NCBI GenBank assembly: GCA_013289955.1
Contig: JABCYZ010000012.1
Span: 98,400 to 162,399, forward strand
Source of the DNA: Acidobacteriota bacterium
Lineage (GTDB): Bacteria; Acidobacteriota; Terriglobia; Acidiferrales; UBA7541
Reading direction: 5' to 3'
DNA length: 64,000 nucleotides
The position numbers and the translations under genes are program-made. This document shows, one piece after another, positions 17,391 to 26,714 of the stretch. Every line of letters starts with the position of its first letter. Within the stretch, counting starts at the first letter, position 1. The notes beneath the pieces are model-generated. The model was not told where the DNA came from and ran no database searches. It saw nothing but the letters and a program-made list of their open reading frames with translations.

Positions 17391-17879
17391 TTACCGCCCG
17401 TCGAGATCCACATCTTTGATAGGCAAATCCCAGTGGGCTTCGAGAACCTCGAATCGCCTCTGTTCCTCCCGCTTGTAGGTCTCCTGATCCGGATAGAGCT
17501 GCTTGATTAGGGCCGCGCTATCGAAATCGTCATTGGCGATCGCGGCGTTCTTGTACACGATGGTCACGCGGAAGTCCCAGCGGCCGTCTTCGGTCGTGTG
17601 ATACCGCGGCGCCACCATGCTCACTCGCAGCATGCGCCCCAATTCGACCTCTTTTTTCAACACCGGGTAATGATTCTTTTTAAAGAGCGCAAGGAACTCG
17701 TCGGCGTGTCCCCATTTTGCCTTGTAGTAGTACTCGATCACAAAAGGCGGCGGATTTCCCTCGCTCGATGCGCCGCTCTCGGCCGCCTTCGCCCGGAAGT
17801 GCCCCGCCAGGGAGATTGCCAGCATCAGAAGCATTGCGATTCCCGCCCACCTCGCCACGCGCCTATTTTTCTTCAGCAT
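17391..17879 (-). CDS. Exported hypothetical protein
   Basis: A 162-residue protein with a clear N-terminal signal sequence or anchor (hydrophobic residues 12-26, basic MLKKNRRVAR start) and a mature part of about 125 residues. The mature region begins with a strand-rich VIEYYYKAKWGHADEFLALF segment in pieces and is rich in aromatic and charged residues. This is loosely like the alpha/beta ferredoxin-type barrels of the Dabb/NIPSNAP group, but I cannot assign a family. The ATG has a strong GGAGG SD. It is convergent with the PilZ gene and has no operon partner. Function unknown. Confidence 0.75.
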   Translation of the reverse strand: MLKKNRRVARWAGIAMLLMLAISLAGHFRAKAAESGASSEGNPPPFVIEYYYKAKWGHADEFLALFKKNHYPVLKKEVELGRMLRVSMVAPRYHTTEDGRWDFRVTIVYKNAAIANDDFDSAALIKQLYPDQETYKREEQRRFEVLEAHWDLPIKDVDLDGR

Positions 17880-18058
17880 AGTTTTCCTCCGTCGAATATC
17901 GCACCTATCCTAACCTCATTTTGAGCTGCAGAGAGCGGGCTCCTGAGACTCAGGAGCGGCGAAGAAATCTCGGAGACCTCCCCGATCGTGCTCTCCTGCG
18001 CGTTGACTTGCCAACGACCAGCATCCTAATATGCCACGCAGCGGCAGGTGCTCTCCTC

Positions 18059-20896
18059 ATGATCGGCCAAATCATAGGCCACTATTTAGTCACCGAGCAG
18101 ATCGGTGCCGGCGGCATGGGTGTCGTCTATCGCGCCCGCGATCAGCGGCTGAACCGCGACGTAGCCCTGAAAGTGCTACCTCCTCTAAATCCAGGCGACG
18201 AAGCACCCCGCAAACTCTTCCGCAAGGAAGCCCTGGCCCTGGCAAAGCTCAACCACCCGAACATCGGAACGGTCTACGATTTCAATACGCAGGACGACAT
18301 CGATTTTCTGGTCATGGAGTACATCCCCGGGGAAACACTTGGCCAGCGCCTCACGCGCGGACCCTTGCCTGAAAAGGAATGGGTTGCCATCAGCCTGCAA
18401 ATTGCCGCTGCTCTCGAGGAAGCTCATGAACACGGCATCGTTCATCAGGACCTCAAGCCAGGAAATATCATGGTCACTCCCAAAGGGCAGGCCAAGGTGC
18501 TGGATTTTGGATTGGCCAGGCTTCTCGAGGCCGACCCTTCCGTTGAACTCACTCAAACTTCTTCACATACCGGTGGCGCCGGCACTTTGCCCTACATGGC
18601 TCCCGAACAGCTCTGCGGCGGCCCGATAGATCCCCGCACCGATATCTATGCCGCTGGAGCTGTCCTCTACGAGATGAGCACGGGCCAGCGGCCCTTCCAG
18701 GAAAAGCAGGCGCCACGCCTGATCCAGCAGATCCTCAACGAAGCTCCCCGCCCGGTTCAGGAATGGAACCGCCGCAGTTCTCCTCAACTCGAATCGATCG
18801 TTTCGAAGGCGCTCGACAAGCAGCCCGACCTGCGCTACCAGTCGGCGCGCGAGCTCCGCGTGGACCTCGAACGTCTCGGCGCCGCGCAATCGTCCTCTTC
18901 TGCCGTTGCCGGCGTGCCTTTCCGGTCGCGCCGCAGCTGGAAGCAGGCCCTGGGAGCGCATCCACGAGCCATTTACTTGTCTACTCTTCTCCTGGCGGCC
19001 GTTGTCGCTGCCTTTTGGTGGTTGGCGGGCGCGCGGCCAGTGCTTTCTTTTGCTCCGCGCGATTGGCTTTTGATCACGGATTTTGACAATCAGACCGGCG
19101 ACCCGCTTTTTGACCGTTCTCTGCTTACGGCCCTGACGGTCAGCCTCGAGCAATCTCCGCACGCCAACGTCGTCCCGCGTCCGCGTGTCGTTGACAGCTT
19201 GCATCGAATGGGCAAGGCAGGCGATGAAAAAATCACCGAGGACCTGGCGCGCGACATCTCCCAACGCGAAGCGATACGCGCGATCCTGAGTTGCTCGATC
19301 GCCAAGGTCGGGCGCGAGTACGCCCTCACCGCCCGTCTGATCGATCCGCAGTCAGGCATGGCGGTTCGTTCCTACTATGAGCCGGCCAAGGATCAGGACC
19401 ACGTTCTCGACGCGCTGGGCTCGGTGGCCACACACGTTCGCCGCGACCTCGGCGAATCCATGCTTGCCACCAGGAAAGCGGACCGCCCTTTGCCGATGGT
19501 CACCACGCGTTCGCTCCCGGCTCTCAAGCTCTTTGTGGACGGAGGCGCGCTTTGGAGCAAGGGAAAGTGGGATGCAGCCACGCAGGCCTTCGAGTCGGCG
19601 ATCAAGGCGGACTCGGACTTCGCCATGGCCCATGCAGCGCTAGGCGACGCCTATTACAGTCACATCTTCAACAACCCGGCCAAGGGCAAAGAACATATGG
19701 ACAAGGCTCTCGAGCTTTCCGGACGTACCACCGATCGCGAGCGCCTTTACATTCAGACCCGCTATGCGCAGGATCTCGGTCACACGAGTGAGGCCAGAAG
19801 CCGTTTTGAGGTCTATCTGAAGGCTTTTCCCGATGATTGGGGAATGCGGTTCAACTACGCCTCTCTCCTGCGCGCGAGCGGGCAGCCTCAAGACGCTCTC
19901 GAGCAATACAAGGAACTGGTGCGGATGGCTCCAAACAACCCGTTCAACTACATCGACATCGCCACCACTTACGGTGAGCTTGGCAATTTTAGGGAGGCGC
20001 TGCGCAACTACGAGCAAGCCTTCAGGCTGGACCCTTCCTGGAAGACCAATCAGAACATCAACAACGAATACGGCATGACTCTGTTTCGCGCCGGTGAGGA
20101 AGCCAAGGCGAGGGAAACCTTTGAGCTCGCCTTCACGATACCGGATCTGAAGCCGAAGGGCCTCCGCTCCCTTGCCTGGCTTGATCTCTACCACGGGAAA
20201 TACGCCGCCGCAAAACCGCGCCTAGAGGAGGCCCTCCTCTCGGATGAAAATTTCAAATGGTCCCTCAGTACACTGCGTGAGCACAACCTGCTCGCTCTTG
20301 TGGCCAGCGGCGAGGGCGATCGCGCCGCGCAACTTCGCGAGCTGGATCTTGCCCTTCCCTTTCTGGCGAACTCGGGCTTACAGGTTCGCGCGGGCCTCTG
20401 GCTCGGCGCCCAGTACGCGCGTGCCGGAAACCCGGCAAAGGCGGCGGAGGTAGTTGAAAAAATTCGCCCCGTCGCAGACGGGAAGAACCCCGAGAATTCC
20501 AGCGACTTACAGGCTCTGGAGGCCGAGGTGGAGCTCGCGCGCGGCAACAAGGACCGCGCCATTGAACTATTCTCCCTCGCAGACAGAGCCAAGCGCAGTG
20601 CACTCACTATGGAAGGGCTGGCCCGTGCCTACGAGGCTAGCGGCAACATGGAGCAAGCCGCCGTTTGGTACGAACTTCTCGTCGGAAGTGCCGAGCCTCC
20701 CATCGGATGGGAGCCCCAGCAGGACTGGCTCCAAGCGCACTACCGCCTCGCGCGCATCTACCTCGCCAAAGGGGACAAAGGGAACGCCAGAAAGCAGCTG
20801 GATTGGTTTCTGGACGCCTGGCGAGACGCCGACCCCGGACTGCCGCTGCTGAAAAACGCGCTTGGCCTGAAGCAGGAAATGGATGCCAGGCAGTAG
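18059..20896 (+). CDS. Ser/Thr protein kinase with transmembrane helix and TPR domain
   Basis: A 945-residue protein. An N-terminal Hanks-type kinase domain (~residues 5-270) has the glycine loop IGAGGMGVVYRARD, the ATP Lys in VALKVLPP, the catalytic loop VHQDLKPGNIM near residue 128 and DFG near residue 149. The usual HRD is HQD, so it lacks the Arg that normally contacts a phosphorylated activation loop. A single transmembrane helix (~305-328) separates it from an extracytoplasmic region with a FlgO/CsgG-like segment and many TPR repeats (~490-900). The open frame extends to 17921, but ATG 18059 begins the kinase fold. Such kinases sense envelope signals; targets here are unknown. Confidence 0.9.
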   Translation: MIGQIIGHYLVTEQIGAGGMGVVYRARDQRLNRDVALKVLPPLNPGDEAPRKLFRKEALALAKLNHPNIGTVYDFNTQDDIDFLVMEYIPGETLGQRLTRGPLPEKEWVAISLQIAAALEEAHEHGIVHQDLKPGNIMVTPKGQAKVLDFGLARLLEADPSVELTQTSSHTGGAGTLPYMAPEQLCGGPIDPRTDIYAAGAVLYEMSTGQRPFQEKQAPRLIQQILNEAPRPVQEWNRRSSPQLESIVSKALDKQPDLRYQSARELRVDLERLGAAQSSSSAVAGVPFRSRRSWKQALGAHPRAIYLSTLLLAAVVAAFWWLAGARPVLSFAPRDWLLITDFDNQTGDPLFDRSLLTALTVSLEQSPHANVVPRPRVVDSLHRMGKAGDEKITEDLARDISQREAIRAILSCSIAKVGREYALTARLIDPQSGMAVRSYYEPAKDQDHVLDALGSVATHVRRDLGESMLATRKADRPLPMVTTRSLPALKLFVDGGALWSKGKWDAATQAFESAIKADSDFAMAHAALGDAYYSHIFNNPAKGKEHMDKALELSGRTTDRERLYIQTRYAQDLGHTSEARSRFEVYLKAFPDDWGMRFNYASLLRASGQPQDALEQYKELVRMAPNNPFNYIDIATTYGELGNFREALRNYEQAFRLDPSWKTNQNINNEYGMTLFRAGEEAKARETFELAFTIPDLKPKGLRSLAWLDLYHGKYAAAKPRLEEALLSDENFKWSLSTLREHNLLALVASGEGDRAAQLRELDLALPFLANSGLQVRAGLWLGAQYARAGNPAKAAEVVEKIRPVADGKNPENSSDLQALEAEVELARGNKDRAIELFSLADRAKRSALTMEGLARAYEASGNMEQAAVWYELLVGSAEPPIGWEPQQDWLQAHYRLARIYLAKGDKGNARKQLDWFLDAWRDADPGLPLLKNALGLKQEMDARQ

Positions 20897-20979
20897 AGAC
20901 CCCGGTTCGGCGCCGGAAACTTCGTATCCCGCCTGCTATCCTTTATCCTAGGAGAGAAGAAACTTCGTCCGGAGCCCTC

Positions 20980-21393
20980 ATGCAAACAGCATCTGTAAAG
21001 TGGATTGGAGAAGAAAAATTTGTGGCCATCAGTCCTTCCGGCCACGCCACGACCATCGATTCCGACCGCGCTTCCAACAAATCAGCCGGCCCGATGGAAC
21101 TCGTGCTTATGGCCCTCGGTGCTTGCACGGCCACCGACGTTGTCAGCATCCTCAGGAAGAAACGGCAAAAACTGGAATCGCTGGAGGTGATCTGTTCCGG
21201 CGAGCGCGCCTCCCTGCCACCCACCGTGTGGATAAAACTGGAGATTCTTTATCGCCTTCGCGGCCGGCTCGAGGAAGCCGCGGTGAAGCGGGCCATCGAG
21301 CTCAGTGAACAAAAATACTGCTCCGTTTCCGCGATGCTCCAAAAAACCGCCAAGCTGACCTGGCGCCACGAAATCCTTCCGCCGGCGGAATGA
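20980..21393 (+). CDS. OsmC-family peroxiredoxin-like protein
   Basis: A 137-residue protein of the OsmC/Ohr family, thiol-dependent peroxidases that detoxify organic hydroperoxides. The two conserved cysteines are visible in LGACTATDVVSIL (near residue 48) and EQKYCSVSAML (near residue 113). The frame is open well upstream, overlapping the kinase gene, but the ATG at 20980 follows GGAG at ideal spacing and gives the family length. It sits between the kinase and fabH on the same strand, without obvious functional linkage. Which substrate it reduces, and whether it is OsmC or a YhfA-type relative, cannot be decided by eye; YhfA-type is plausible. Confidence 0.88.
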   Translation: MQTASVKWIGEEKFVAISPSGHATTIDSDRASNKSAGPMELVLMALGACTATDVVSILRKKRQKLESLEVICSGERASLPPTVWIKLEILYRLRGRLEEAAVKRAIELSEQKYCSVSAMLQKTAKLTWRHEILPPAE

Positions 21394-21542
21394 ATTTTTA
21401 TCCTCAACGTGTGCCTCCCTTTTTTGCGCCGGGCACAAGCCGCCGCAAATCCTTGTTTCTTGGGCTCTCGCCTTGTAACCTCACATCGGCATCGCATAGA
21501 ATTTTGGATTCGCCTGGTTTGCAGTAACCCCCAAGGAGCTAC

Positions 21543-22538
21543 ATGTCCCACCGGATCGCGGCAAAAATCTCGGGTGTCGCCGGCTATGTTCCCCCCAAGG
21601 TGCTCACAAACGCGGACCTCGAGAAAATGGTCGCGACGAATGATGAATGGATTCGCACGCGCACCGGCATCCGCGAGCGCCACGCCGCCGAACCCGGCAC
21701 CGCCAGTTCGCATCTCGCAACGGAAGCTGCCAAGGCGCTCCTGGCAGGGACCAGGACCGACCCCGCCGATATCGACCTGATCGTTCTCGCCAGTGTGACT
21801 CCGGACATGATGTTTCCTGCGACCGCATGCCTTGTGCAGGACCGCATCGGGGCGAAAAAAGCCTGGGGCTTCGATCTTTCCGCAGCTTGTTCGGGATTTG
21901 CGTATGCGCTGACGGTTGGCGCGCAGTTTGTGGGCTCGGGCGCACACAAAAAAGTCCTGGTCATCGGCAGCGACACGATGACCTCCATCCTGGATTACAC
22001 CGATCGCGCTACGTGCGTCCTTTTCGGTGACGGCGCGGGCGCTGTGCTTGTCGAACCCGCTGAATCCGGCGAAGGTATTTTGGATTTCACTCACGACATT
22101 GACGGCTCCGGAGGGCAGTATCTCTACATGCCCGGCGGCGGGTCTCTGAATCCTGCGAGTGCCGAGACGGTTGAAAAGCGGATGCATTACGTGCATCAGG
22201 AGGGTTCGCAGGTTTTCAAGTACGCCGTCCGCCGCATGGCGGAAGTTGCAGTGACCTTGCTCGAACGCAATGGCTTCACGAGCGCTGATCTTGCACTGGT
22301 CGTACCGCATCAGGCTAACCTGCGCATCATTCGCGCCATGCAGGAACGCCTGGGCGTTGGCGATGACAAGGTCATGGTCAATATCGATAAGTACGGAAAC
22401 ACGACGGCCGGGACAATTCCCCTGGGTCTGTGGGACGCAACCAGACAGGGCCGTTTGAAAAAGGGTGATCTCGTCCTGCTCGTGGCCGTGGGTGCGGGTT
22501 ATACGACGGGCGGCGTGCTTCTCCGCTGGGCGTATTAG
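21543..22538 (+). CDS. fabH: Beta-ketoacyl-ACP synthase III
   Basis: A 331-residue condensing enzyme that starts fatty acid synthesis by joining acetyl-CoA (or a branched starter) to malonyl-ACP. The Cys-His-Asn triad is visible: Cys in [13 protein letters not shown] (~residue 116), His in [10 protein letters not shown] (~256) and Asn in [12 protein letters not shown] (~286). Length and N-terminus ([10 protein letters not shown], then [11 protein letters not shown]) match FabH. It is preceded by an aaggagct SD. No other fab genes adjoin, so this is an isolated copy. It converges on the acetamidase gene with only six bases between the stops. Confidence 0.95.
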   Translation: MSHRIAAKISGVAGYVPPKVLTNADLEKMVATNDEWIRTRTGIRERHAAEPGTASSHLATEAAKALLAGTRTDPADIDLIVLASVTPDMMFPATACLVQDRIGAKKAWGFDLSAACSGFAYALTVGAQFVGSGAHKKVLVIGSDTMTSILDYTDRATCVLFGDGAGAVLVEPAESGEGILDFTHDIDGSGGQYLYMPGGGSLNPASAETVEKRMHYVHQEGSQVFKYAVRRMAEVAVTLLERNGFTSADLALVVPHQANLRIIRAMQERLGVGDDKVMVNIDKYGNTTAGTIPLGLWDATRQGRLKKGDLVLLVAVGAGYTTGGVLLRWAY

Positions 22539-22544
22539 CGCGAC

Positions 22545-23900
22545 TCACTTCGCGGCCGGGGCTGCCAGGGCTAACGGCAGCAACCGTTCTTTACTGATTT
22601 TAAGCACCATGCCGGCGTTGCGGTCGGCCACCTCGCTTACTTTGTACTCGGCCGATGTGCCCAGCACTTGTGCGACCTCGGAAGGGGTCAACTTGTATTC
22701 GTCGGTGAGCCATTGGGCCATGTTTGCGGTGGCCTCGCGCATAGCGTCGTCCAGAGATCCGCTGAGGCCCATGGCCATGATGTGGGTGGCCGATTCTACT
22801 CGCGGGCCTCTGACACTCTTCGCCGGAATTACATCCACTGTGAATTCCACGTCCATGGACGTCTCCAACGCGTTGCCGTTGAGTTCGCCGTCGCCCTGGG
22901 CCGCGTGTCCGTCGCCGACGTAAAGCAGGGCTCCGGGCACACTCACCGGCAGATATATCGTTGCCCCCTCCACGATCTCGTTGAAGTCCATGTTCCCGCC
23001 CCAGCGTCCGGAGTCTCCCGTGCCCGGTGCGGCTTGTGCCGAGCCTGGAGCAACGGCAACGCACCCCAGCATGGGCCGCAGCGGCACGGTGTACTGCTTC
23101 AAATGTTCCGAGGGCTTTTCGGGAGTCGCCACGCCGCGTTGCGTGTCCAGATGCCAGCGGATCGTCTTGCCCATATCCTTCATTTTCACGGCAAGACCGG
23201 TGTCCAGCGCGCGGCCCACGACGAAGTCATCGCTCTCTGCAAAATTGCGATTCAAGCGGAGCCGCGTGAGATGCACGACCAGAGTGTCGCCTGGCGCCGC
23301 GGTCTCCACGTAAAAAGGCCCGGTTTCAGGATTTCCGCCAACCACGCGCGTCACGCCCTTTTCGTCCTTGCCCCCGGCATCGACCGTTGTCGTGTGGATG
23401 GTGTCTCCGGGAGAGACGGTCAAGACCGGCTTGTTGGCGGCGGAAAATTGCCGGTAAAAAACTGTGGGAGTGAATTCGTAGCGCTCGGCTGGCCCGGCCT
23501 TCCGTTCTGGAACAATTTTGGCCGTGAACGGGTGCGTGGTTGGCGGCTCCGTGTCGTCGACATTGGCAAACACGAGCGTTCCCGAAATGGCGTCGCCTTC
23601 GACTTTGGCGGTGCACTCCTCCGTGCCGCCTTGCTCGTCTTTCGCGAGAAAATGGATGGATCCGCCCCGGACGGTTCCTTCCAGCTTGTCGCCGTCAAAA
23701 TCGCCGGTGAGCTTGTCTCCGTCCTGCTTGAGTTCGAGAGAAAAGGTGAGGGTGGTACCGTAAAAATCGGAGGTAACCACCCATCGCCCCGCGAAGGACG
23801 TGCTCGCGCTCCGCGGCCGCTCCTGAGTCCCTTCTGACCGAACGCTCCCGGCCACCAAGAGTCCCCCTACACAGAAAAGCAAGAATCGAGCCTTGCGCAT
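22545..23900 (-). CDS. Secreted acetamidase/formamidase-family protein
   Basis: A 451-residue protein with a signal peptide and two parts. Residues ~35-135 form a beta-rich domain of lipocalin-like appearance (FAGRWVVTSDFYG, repeated K-LxGxFDG pattern). Residues ~145-440 are an acetamidase/formamidase domain (PVLTVSPGDTIHTTTVDAGG, then GNMDFNEIVEGATIYLPV and YVGDGHAAQGDGE). Family enzymes hydrolyse short amides to ammonia and acids. A secreted version with an extra N-terminal domain is less common than the cytoplasmic enzymes. The ATG has a clear AGGAGG SD. Substrate unknown; no transporter or urease genes are beside it. Confidence 0.88.
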   Translation of the reverse strand: MRKARFLLFCVGGLLVAGSVRSEGTQERPRSASTSFAGRWVVTSDFYGTTLTFSLELKQDGDKLTGDFDGDKLEGTVRGGSIHFLAKDEQGGTEECTAKVEGDAISGTLVFANVDDTEPPTTHPFTAKIVPERKAGPAERYEFTPTVFYRQFSAANKPVLTVSPGDTIHTTTVDAGGKDEKGVTRVVGGNPETGPFYVETAAPGDTLVVHLTRLRLNRNFAESDDFVVGRALDTGLAVKMKDMGKTIRWHLDTQRGVATPEKPSEHLKQYTVPLRPMLGCVAVAPGSAQAAPGTGDSGRWGGNMDFNEIVEGATIYLPVSVPGALLYVGDGHAAQGDGELNGNALETSMDVEFTVDVIPAKSVRGPRVESATHIMAMGLSGSLDDAMREATANMAQWLTDEYKLTPSEVAQVLGTSAEYKVSEVADRNAGMVLKISKERLLPLALAAPAAK

Positions 23901-24090
23901 ATCGTCCTCCTGAAGGAGTTACTTTAGACGAAAGTGGACGCGGAAGGTTCGCCGTCAGAAGAAATCCCGCCGAATCCAGATCCGACGGCGCGTGCCGAGA
24001 CTGCCTCAGGCCATAGATACGGTTTGGCTTGCCAGGATGTTCCGAACGGCTGGTTTTGCTGCGGGCTTGCTCGGGTGGCTGAAGCCCGGG

Positions 24091-24936
24091 TTACTTCGGG
24101 CTGCCCGCCTTGCGGATATAAATCTGCCCCTGAAAATTCGTGAACTGATATTCGGGGCCGCCGCCGTTGATTGTTCCGTGCACCGTTTTGTCAATCTTCA
24201 CACGGTACTTGCCGCCCTTGCCGCGCCCATCCTCCACTTCCTGCTTGGGGGCGGACGCCTGCAACTGAACGTCGAAGTCGCTGAACACATCGCCGCGGTC
24301 CGAGCGTATGCTCACGTTGGCCTTTACGTCGGCGGGAAACGTCACGTCAATGTCACCGTTCAAGGAGCTGAACGCCATGGGCTTTTGCGCACTCACTTTC
24401 ACAAAATTGGCGTGCACGTGTCCGTTCAGGGCGTGCGCCACCGCGCTGCCGGAAATATTGTTCAGGTCGACCTCTCCGTTTACGTCATCGACGTCCAGTT
24501 CGCCGTCGACGCCCGTCACAACGATATCTCCGTCATTCACTGCCCGCAGCTTCACCGACGCGTGCATGGGAACCGTAATGGTCAGGTCGATCGTGCGCGC
24601 GTGAGACTCCGTGCTGATACGCACTTCGTTGTTTTCTTCCTCAATCGAGAGTCCGGTGGTCGAAACAATTATGCGCTTGGGTCCGCTCGAGGGTTTCTCC
24701 CTCTCTTCATTGCGCGTGCGCGCTTCCACGATCACTTCCTTGCCGTCGTAGGCCTTCACGGTGATGCCGCCGTTCACCATGCTGGCCTTAATGAACGCCG
24801 GCCGCGCCGGATCGCTCAAGTTGACCGAGACGCGGTCCGGACTGTTTTGCGCCGAGACAGGCTGCGCCAGTAATGCTCCGCCCGCCAGCGCCACTGCTGC
24901 CGCAATCGATCGAAACGAATGTATTTGGTTATTCAT
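24091..24936 (-). CDS. DUF4097 family exported beta-strand protein (second copy)
   Basis: A 281-residue exported protein with a signal peptide ending near QPVSA. The mature part is a run of short beta strands with the alternating pattern of DUF4097/DUF4098 adhesin-like proteins (SVKLRAVNDGDIVVTGVDG, then VDDVNGEVDLNNISG). The ATG at 24936 overlaps the end of the upstream DUF4097 gene by eight bases; the frame also extends to 24963. These proteins form parallel beta solenoids, and many lie beside sigma or sensor genes. It is the last gene of the ECF sigma operon. Function is unknown. Confidence 0.82.
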   Translation of the reverse strand: MNNQIHSFRSIAAAVALAGGALLAQPVSAQNSPDRVSVNLSDPARPAFIKASMVNGGITVKAYDGKEVIVEARTRNEEREKPSSGPKRIIVSTTGLSIEEENNEVRISTESHARTIDLTITVPMHASVKLRAVNDGDIVVTGVDGELDVDDVNGEVDLNNISGSAVAHALNGHVHANFVKVSAQKPMAFSSLNGDIDVTFPADVKANVSIRSDRGDVFSDFDVQLQASAPKQEVEDGRGKGGKYRVKIDKTVHGTINGGGPEYQFTNFQGQIYIRKAGSPK

Positions 24937-25894
24937 GATTTTCAAGAATGCGAATGTCTCCATTTAGATTTTCAATCTGAATCTCTGGCCCGCCGGCGTT
25001 GACGCGCGCGGCCGTAAACCTGTCGGCCCGGTAAACCATCTTTCCGCCGCGCCGTTCTTCCTGAATCGCATGCACCGGCATCGCCGTCACCGGGAAATCG
25101 CTGTAGATGGCGCCATTGAATGTCTTGAACCGGAAATCGGCCGACAAATCACGGGCAAAGCGCAGTTCGACATTCCCGTTCACCGTCTTGAAGTCGGAAT
25201 TCTCGCGAGGATTCTGCCGGAACGACACAGTCACCGGCCCATTCACCGTCCGCGCCGTCCCCGATCCCGCCACGTTATCCATCTCAATGTCGCCGTTGAC
25301 GTTGCGAACCGCGAACTTGCCGTTCACGTCGCGCACCACCACGCGCCCCTCATTCACCGTTTTCACCTTGATATCGATGTCCCGCGGCACGTGCACCTTA
25401 AAATCCATCTTGACCCGATATCCTTCGTCATCTCGCGAATGCCGGCAATCGTCGCACTGGCAGCGAAACGGCCCATTCACGTAGAACTTCACCAGGCCTT
25501 CCTGCTCGGTGATGTCCAGCGTCACTTCCTTCTTCGCCCGTTCGAGTTGGTCCTTCGATTCCGCCTCGGTCGTCCTGGCAACCGTCAAATCCACCTTATC
25601 CGTCGTGTCCGCCAGCACTTCGATCGATCCCCACACGTTGTCGATTTCGAGCGACTTGTGGCCCGGAGGCATTACAAACGATTTCTGGATATTTTCCTGG
25701 TCCCGCACCGGCAAGTCCCGGTCACGGTCATCGCGGTCCTTCGCAGAGGCCGTTTCCGGCCCGAACACCGCGCGCAGCACACTCACCGCCCCCCGGGAAC
25801 CGCCGCCCGCGTACTTTCCCGCCGGCAACACCGGCAAGAGCAGCGCCACCGCCGTATACATCCCCAAAATCGCAAAGAATCGTTTCCGCCGCAC
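24929..25894 (-). CDS. DUF4097 family exported beta-strand protein (first copy)
   Basis: A 321-residue protein with an N-terminal signal sequence or anchor and a beta-solenoid-like region with repeated NGxxxxxNVNG turns (VVRDVNGKFAVRNVNGDIE) typical of DUF4097. A Cys-rich patch (FRCQCDDCRH, near residue 125) is unusual for the family and could bind metal or form disulfides. The start is GTG at 25894, supported by a perfect AAGGAGG that itself overlaps the stop of the anti-sigma gene. It is in the same operon as the ECF sigma, anti-sigma and a second DUF4097 gene, suggesting an envelope output or sensed component. Confidence 0.82.
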   Translation of the reverse strand: MRRKRFFAILGMYTAVALLLPVLPAGKYAGGGSRGAVSVLRAVFGPETASAKDRDDRDRDLPVRDQENIQKSFVMPPGHKSLEIDNVWGSIEVLADTTDKVDLTVARTTEAESKDQLERAKKEVTLDITEQEGLVKFYVNGPFRCQCDDCRHSRDDEGYRVKMDFKVHVPRDIDIKVKTVNEGRVVVRDVNGKFAVRNVNGDIEMDNVAGSGTARTVNGPVTVSFRQNPRENSDFKTVNGNVELRFARDLSADFRFKTFNGAIYSDFPVTAMPVHAIQEERRGGKMVYRADRFTAARVNAGGPEIQIENLNGDIRILENHE

Positions 25895-25904
25895 GCTTGC
25901 CTCC

Positions 25905-26714
25905 TTAGTTCAATCTGCTCAGCGCCCAATCGGCGCGCTGCCGCACCGCAGGATTCAGATTCGGTGTCTGCACAAAATCTCGCAGCCTCTGCGCCGCATC
26001 CGGATCACGCCATTCGAGCATCAGGTCGATCAGCGCCACCTGCACGAGCGGCGACTGTTGCTCCTGCAGCGCGTCCACGACTCCCTTGTGAACTTGCGGC
26101 TGCGCCCCGTGTCTGCTCAAAGCATCGAGCGCCGCCAGCCGGACATCGACGCTGCCGTCATACCGCAGCGTATGAACCAGCGCGGACATCACTTGCGGAT
26201 CAAGCTGGTCTTCCCGCCGGCTGTAGCTCACGCCCTGCAGCCGCTCGCCCGCCGACTGCTGCTGCAACATCGAGAGCACCACCATCTGCTTCATATTCGC
26301 CAGCTCGGTGTGCATCGTCGCGATTTCGTCCTGGTTAGCGCTCGAGTGCGTTGGCCTGTTGCCGAAATAATTGCCCGCGAAAACCCCGATCACCAGCAGA
26401 GCCGCGCTCCATGCCAGTGCGCCAACCGGCGAACGCAACCAGCTCCAAAGCAAGCCGCGCTTCGACGGCCCAAATCCGGCCGAAGCCTTGTCGCTCCGCC
26501 CGGTCTGGTAAGCGCTCAGCATGGCTTCGAATCTTTCGCGCGATCCCGCACCCAGCCGCTCGACGGGCAGGAGCGACAATTTCTTCCAAATCACCACTTC
26601 CTCGCGGCAATCCGCGCACTGGGCGATATGCTCTTCCACCAGGCTGTCCTGCCCCGCTTTCAAACTCCCCTCGAAATAATCCGGCAGGAGCTCTCCAATC
26701 TCTTCACATCTCAT
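25905..26714 (-). CDS. Zinc-finger anti-sigma factor with HEAT-like C-terminus
   Basis: A 269-residue membrane protein. The N-terminus carries the anti-sigma zinc finger HIAQCADCREE (HxxxCxxC, about residues 32-39) that normally holds an ECF sigma factor. A single transmembrane helix (~residues 105-125) follows, and the extracytoplasmic C-terminal half has repeated helical units resembling HEAT repeats (DVRLAALDALSRHG and NPAVRQRADWALSRL). ATG 26714 is seven bases after GGAGG and overlaps the sigma gene by 11 bases; a TTG two codons earlier is less likely. Known biology: such proteins sequester their cognate sigma until an envelope signal releases it. The HEAT part as the sensor is inference. 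Confidence 0.85.
   Translation of the reverse strand: MRCEEIGELLPDYFEGSLKAGQDSLVEEHIAQCADCREEVVIWKKLSLLPVERLGAGSRERFEAMLSAYQTGRSDKASAGFGPSKRGLLWSWLRSPVGALAWSAALLVIGVFAGNYFGNRPTHSSANQDEIATMHTELANMKQMVVLSMLQQQSAGERLQGVSYSRREDQLDPQVMSALVHTLRYDGSVDVRLAALDALSRHGAQPQVHKGVVDALQEQQSPLVQVALIDLMLEWRDPDAAQRLRDFVQTPNLNPAVRQRADWALSRLN

Noticed and set aside
21474..21480. TGTAACC motif upstream of fabH, as in the ECF promoter
   Set aside because: No matching -10 (GGTA-type) at the right spacing, so not claimed as part of the sigma regulon.
24084..24104. Imperfect hairpin at the end of the DUF4097 operon
   Set aside because: It overlaps the stop codon, has only a six-base stem and no T-tract, so it cannot be called a terminator.
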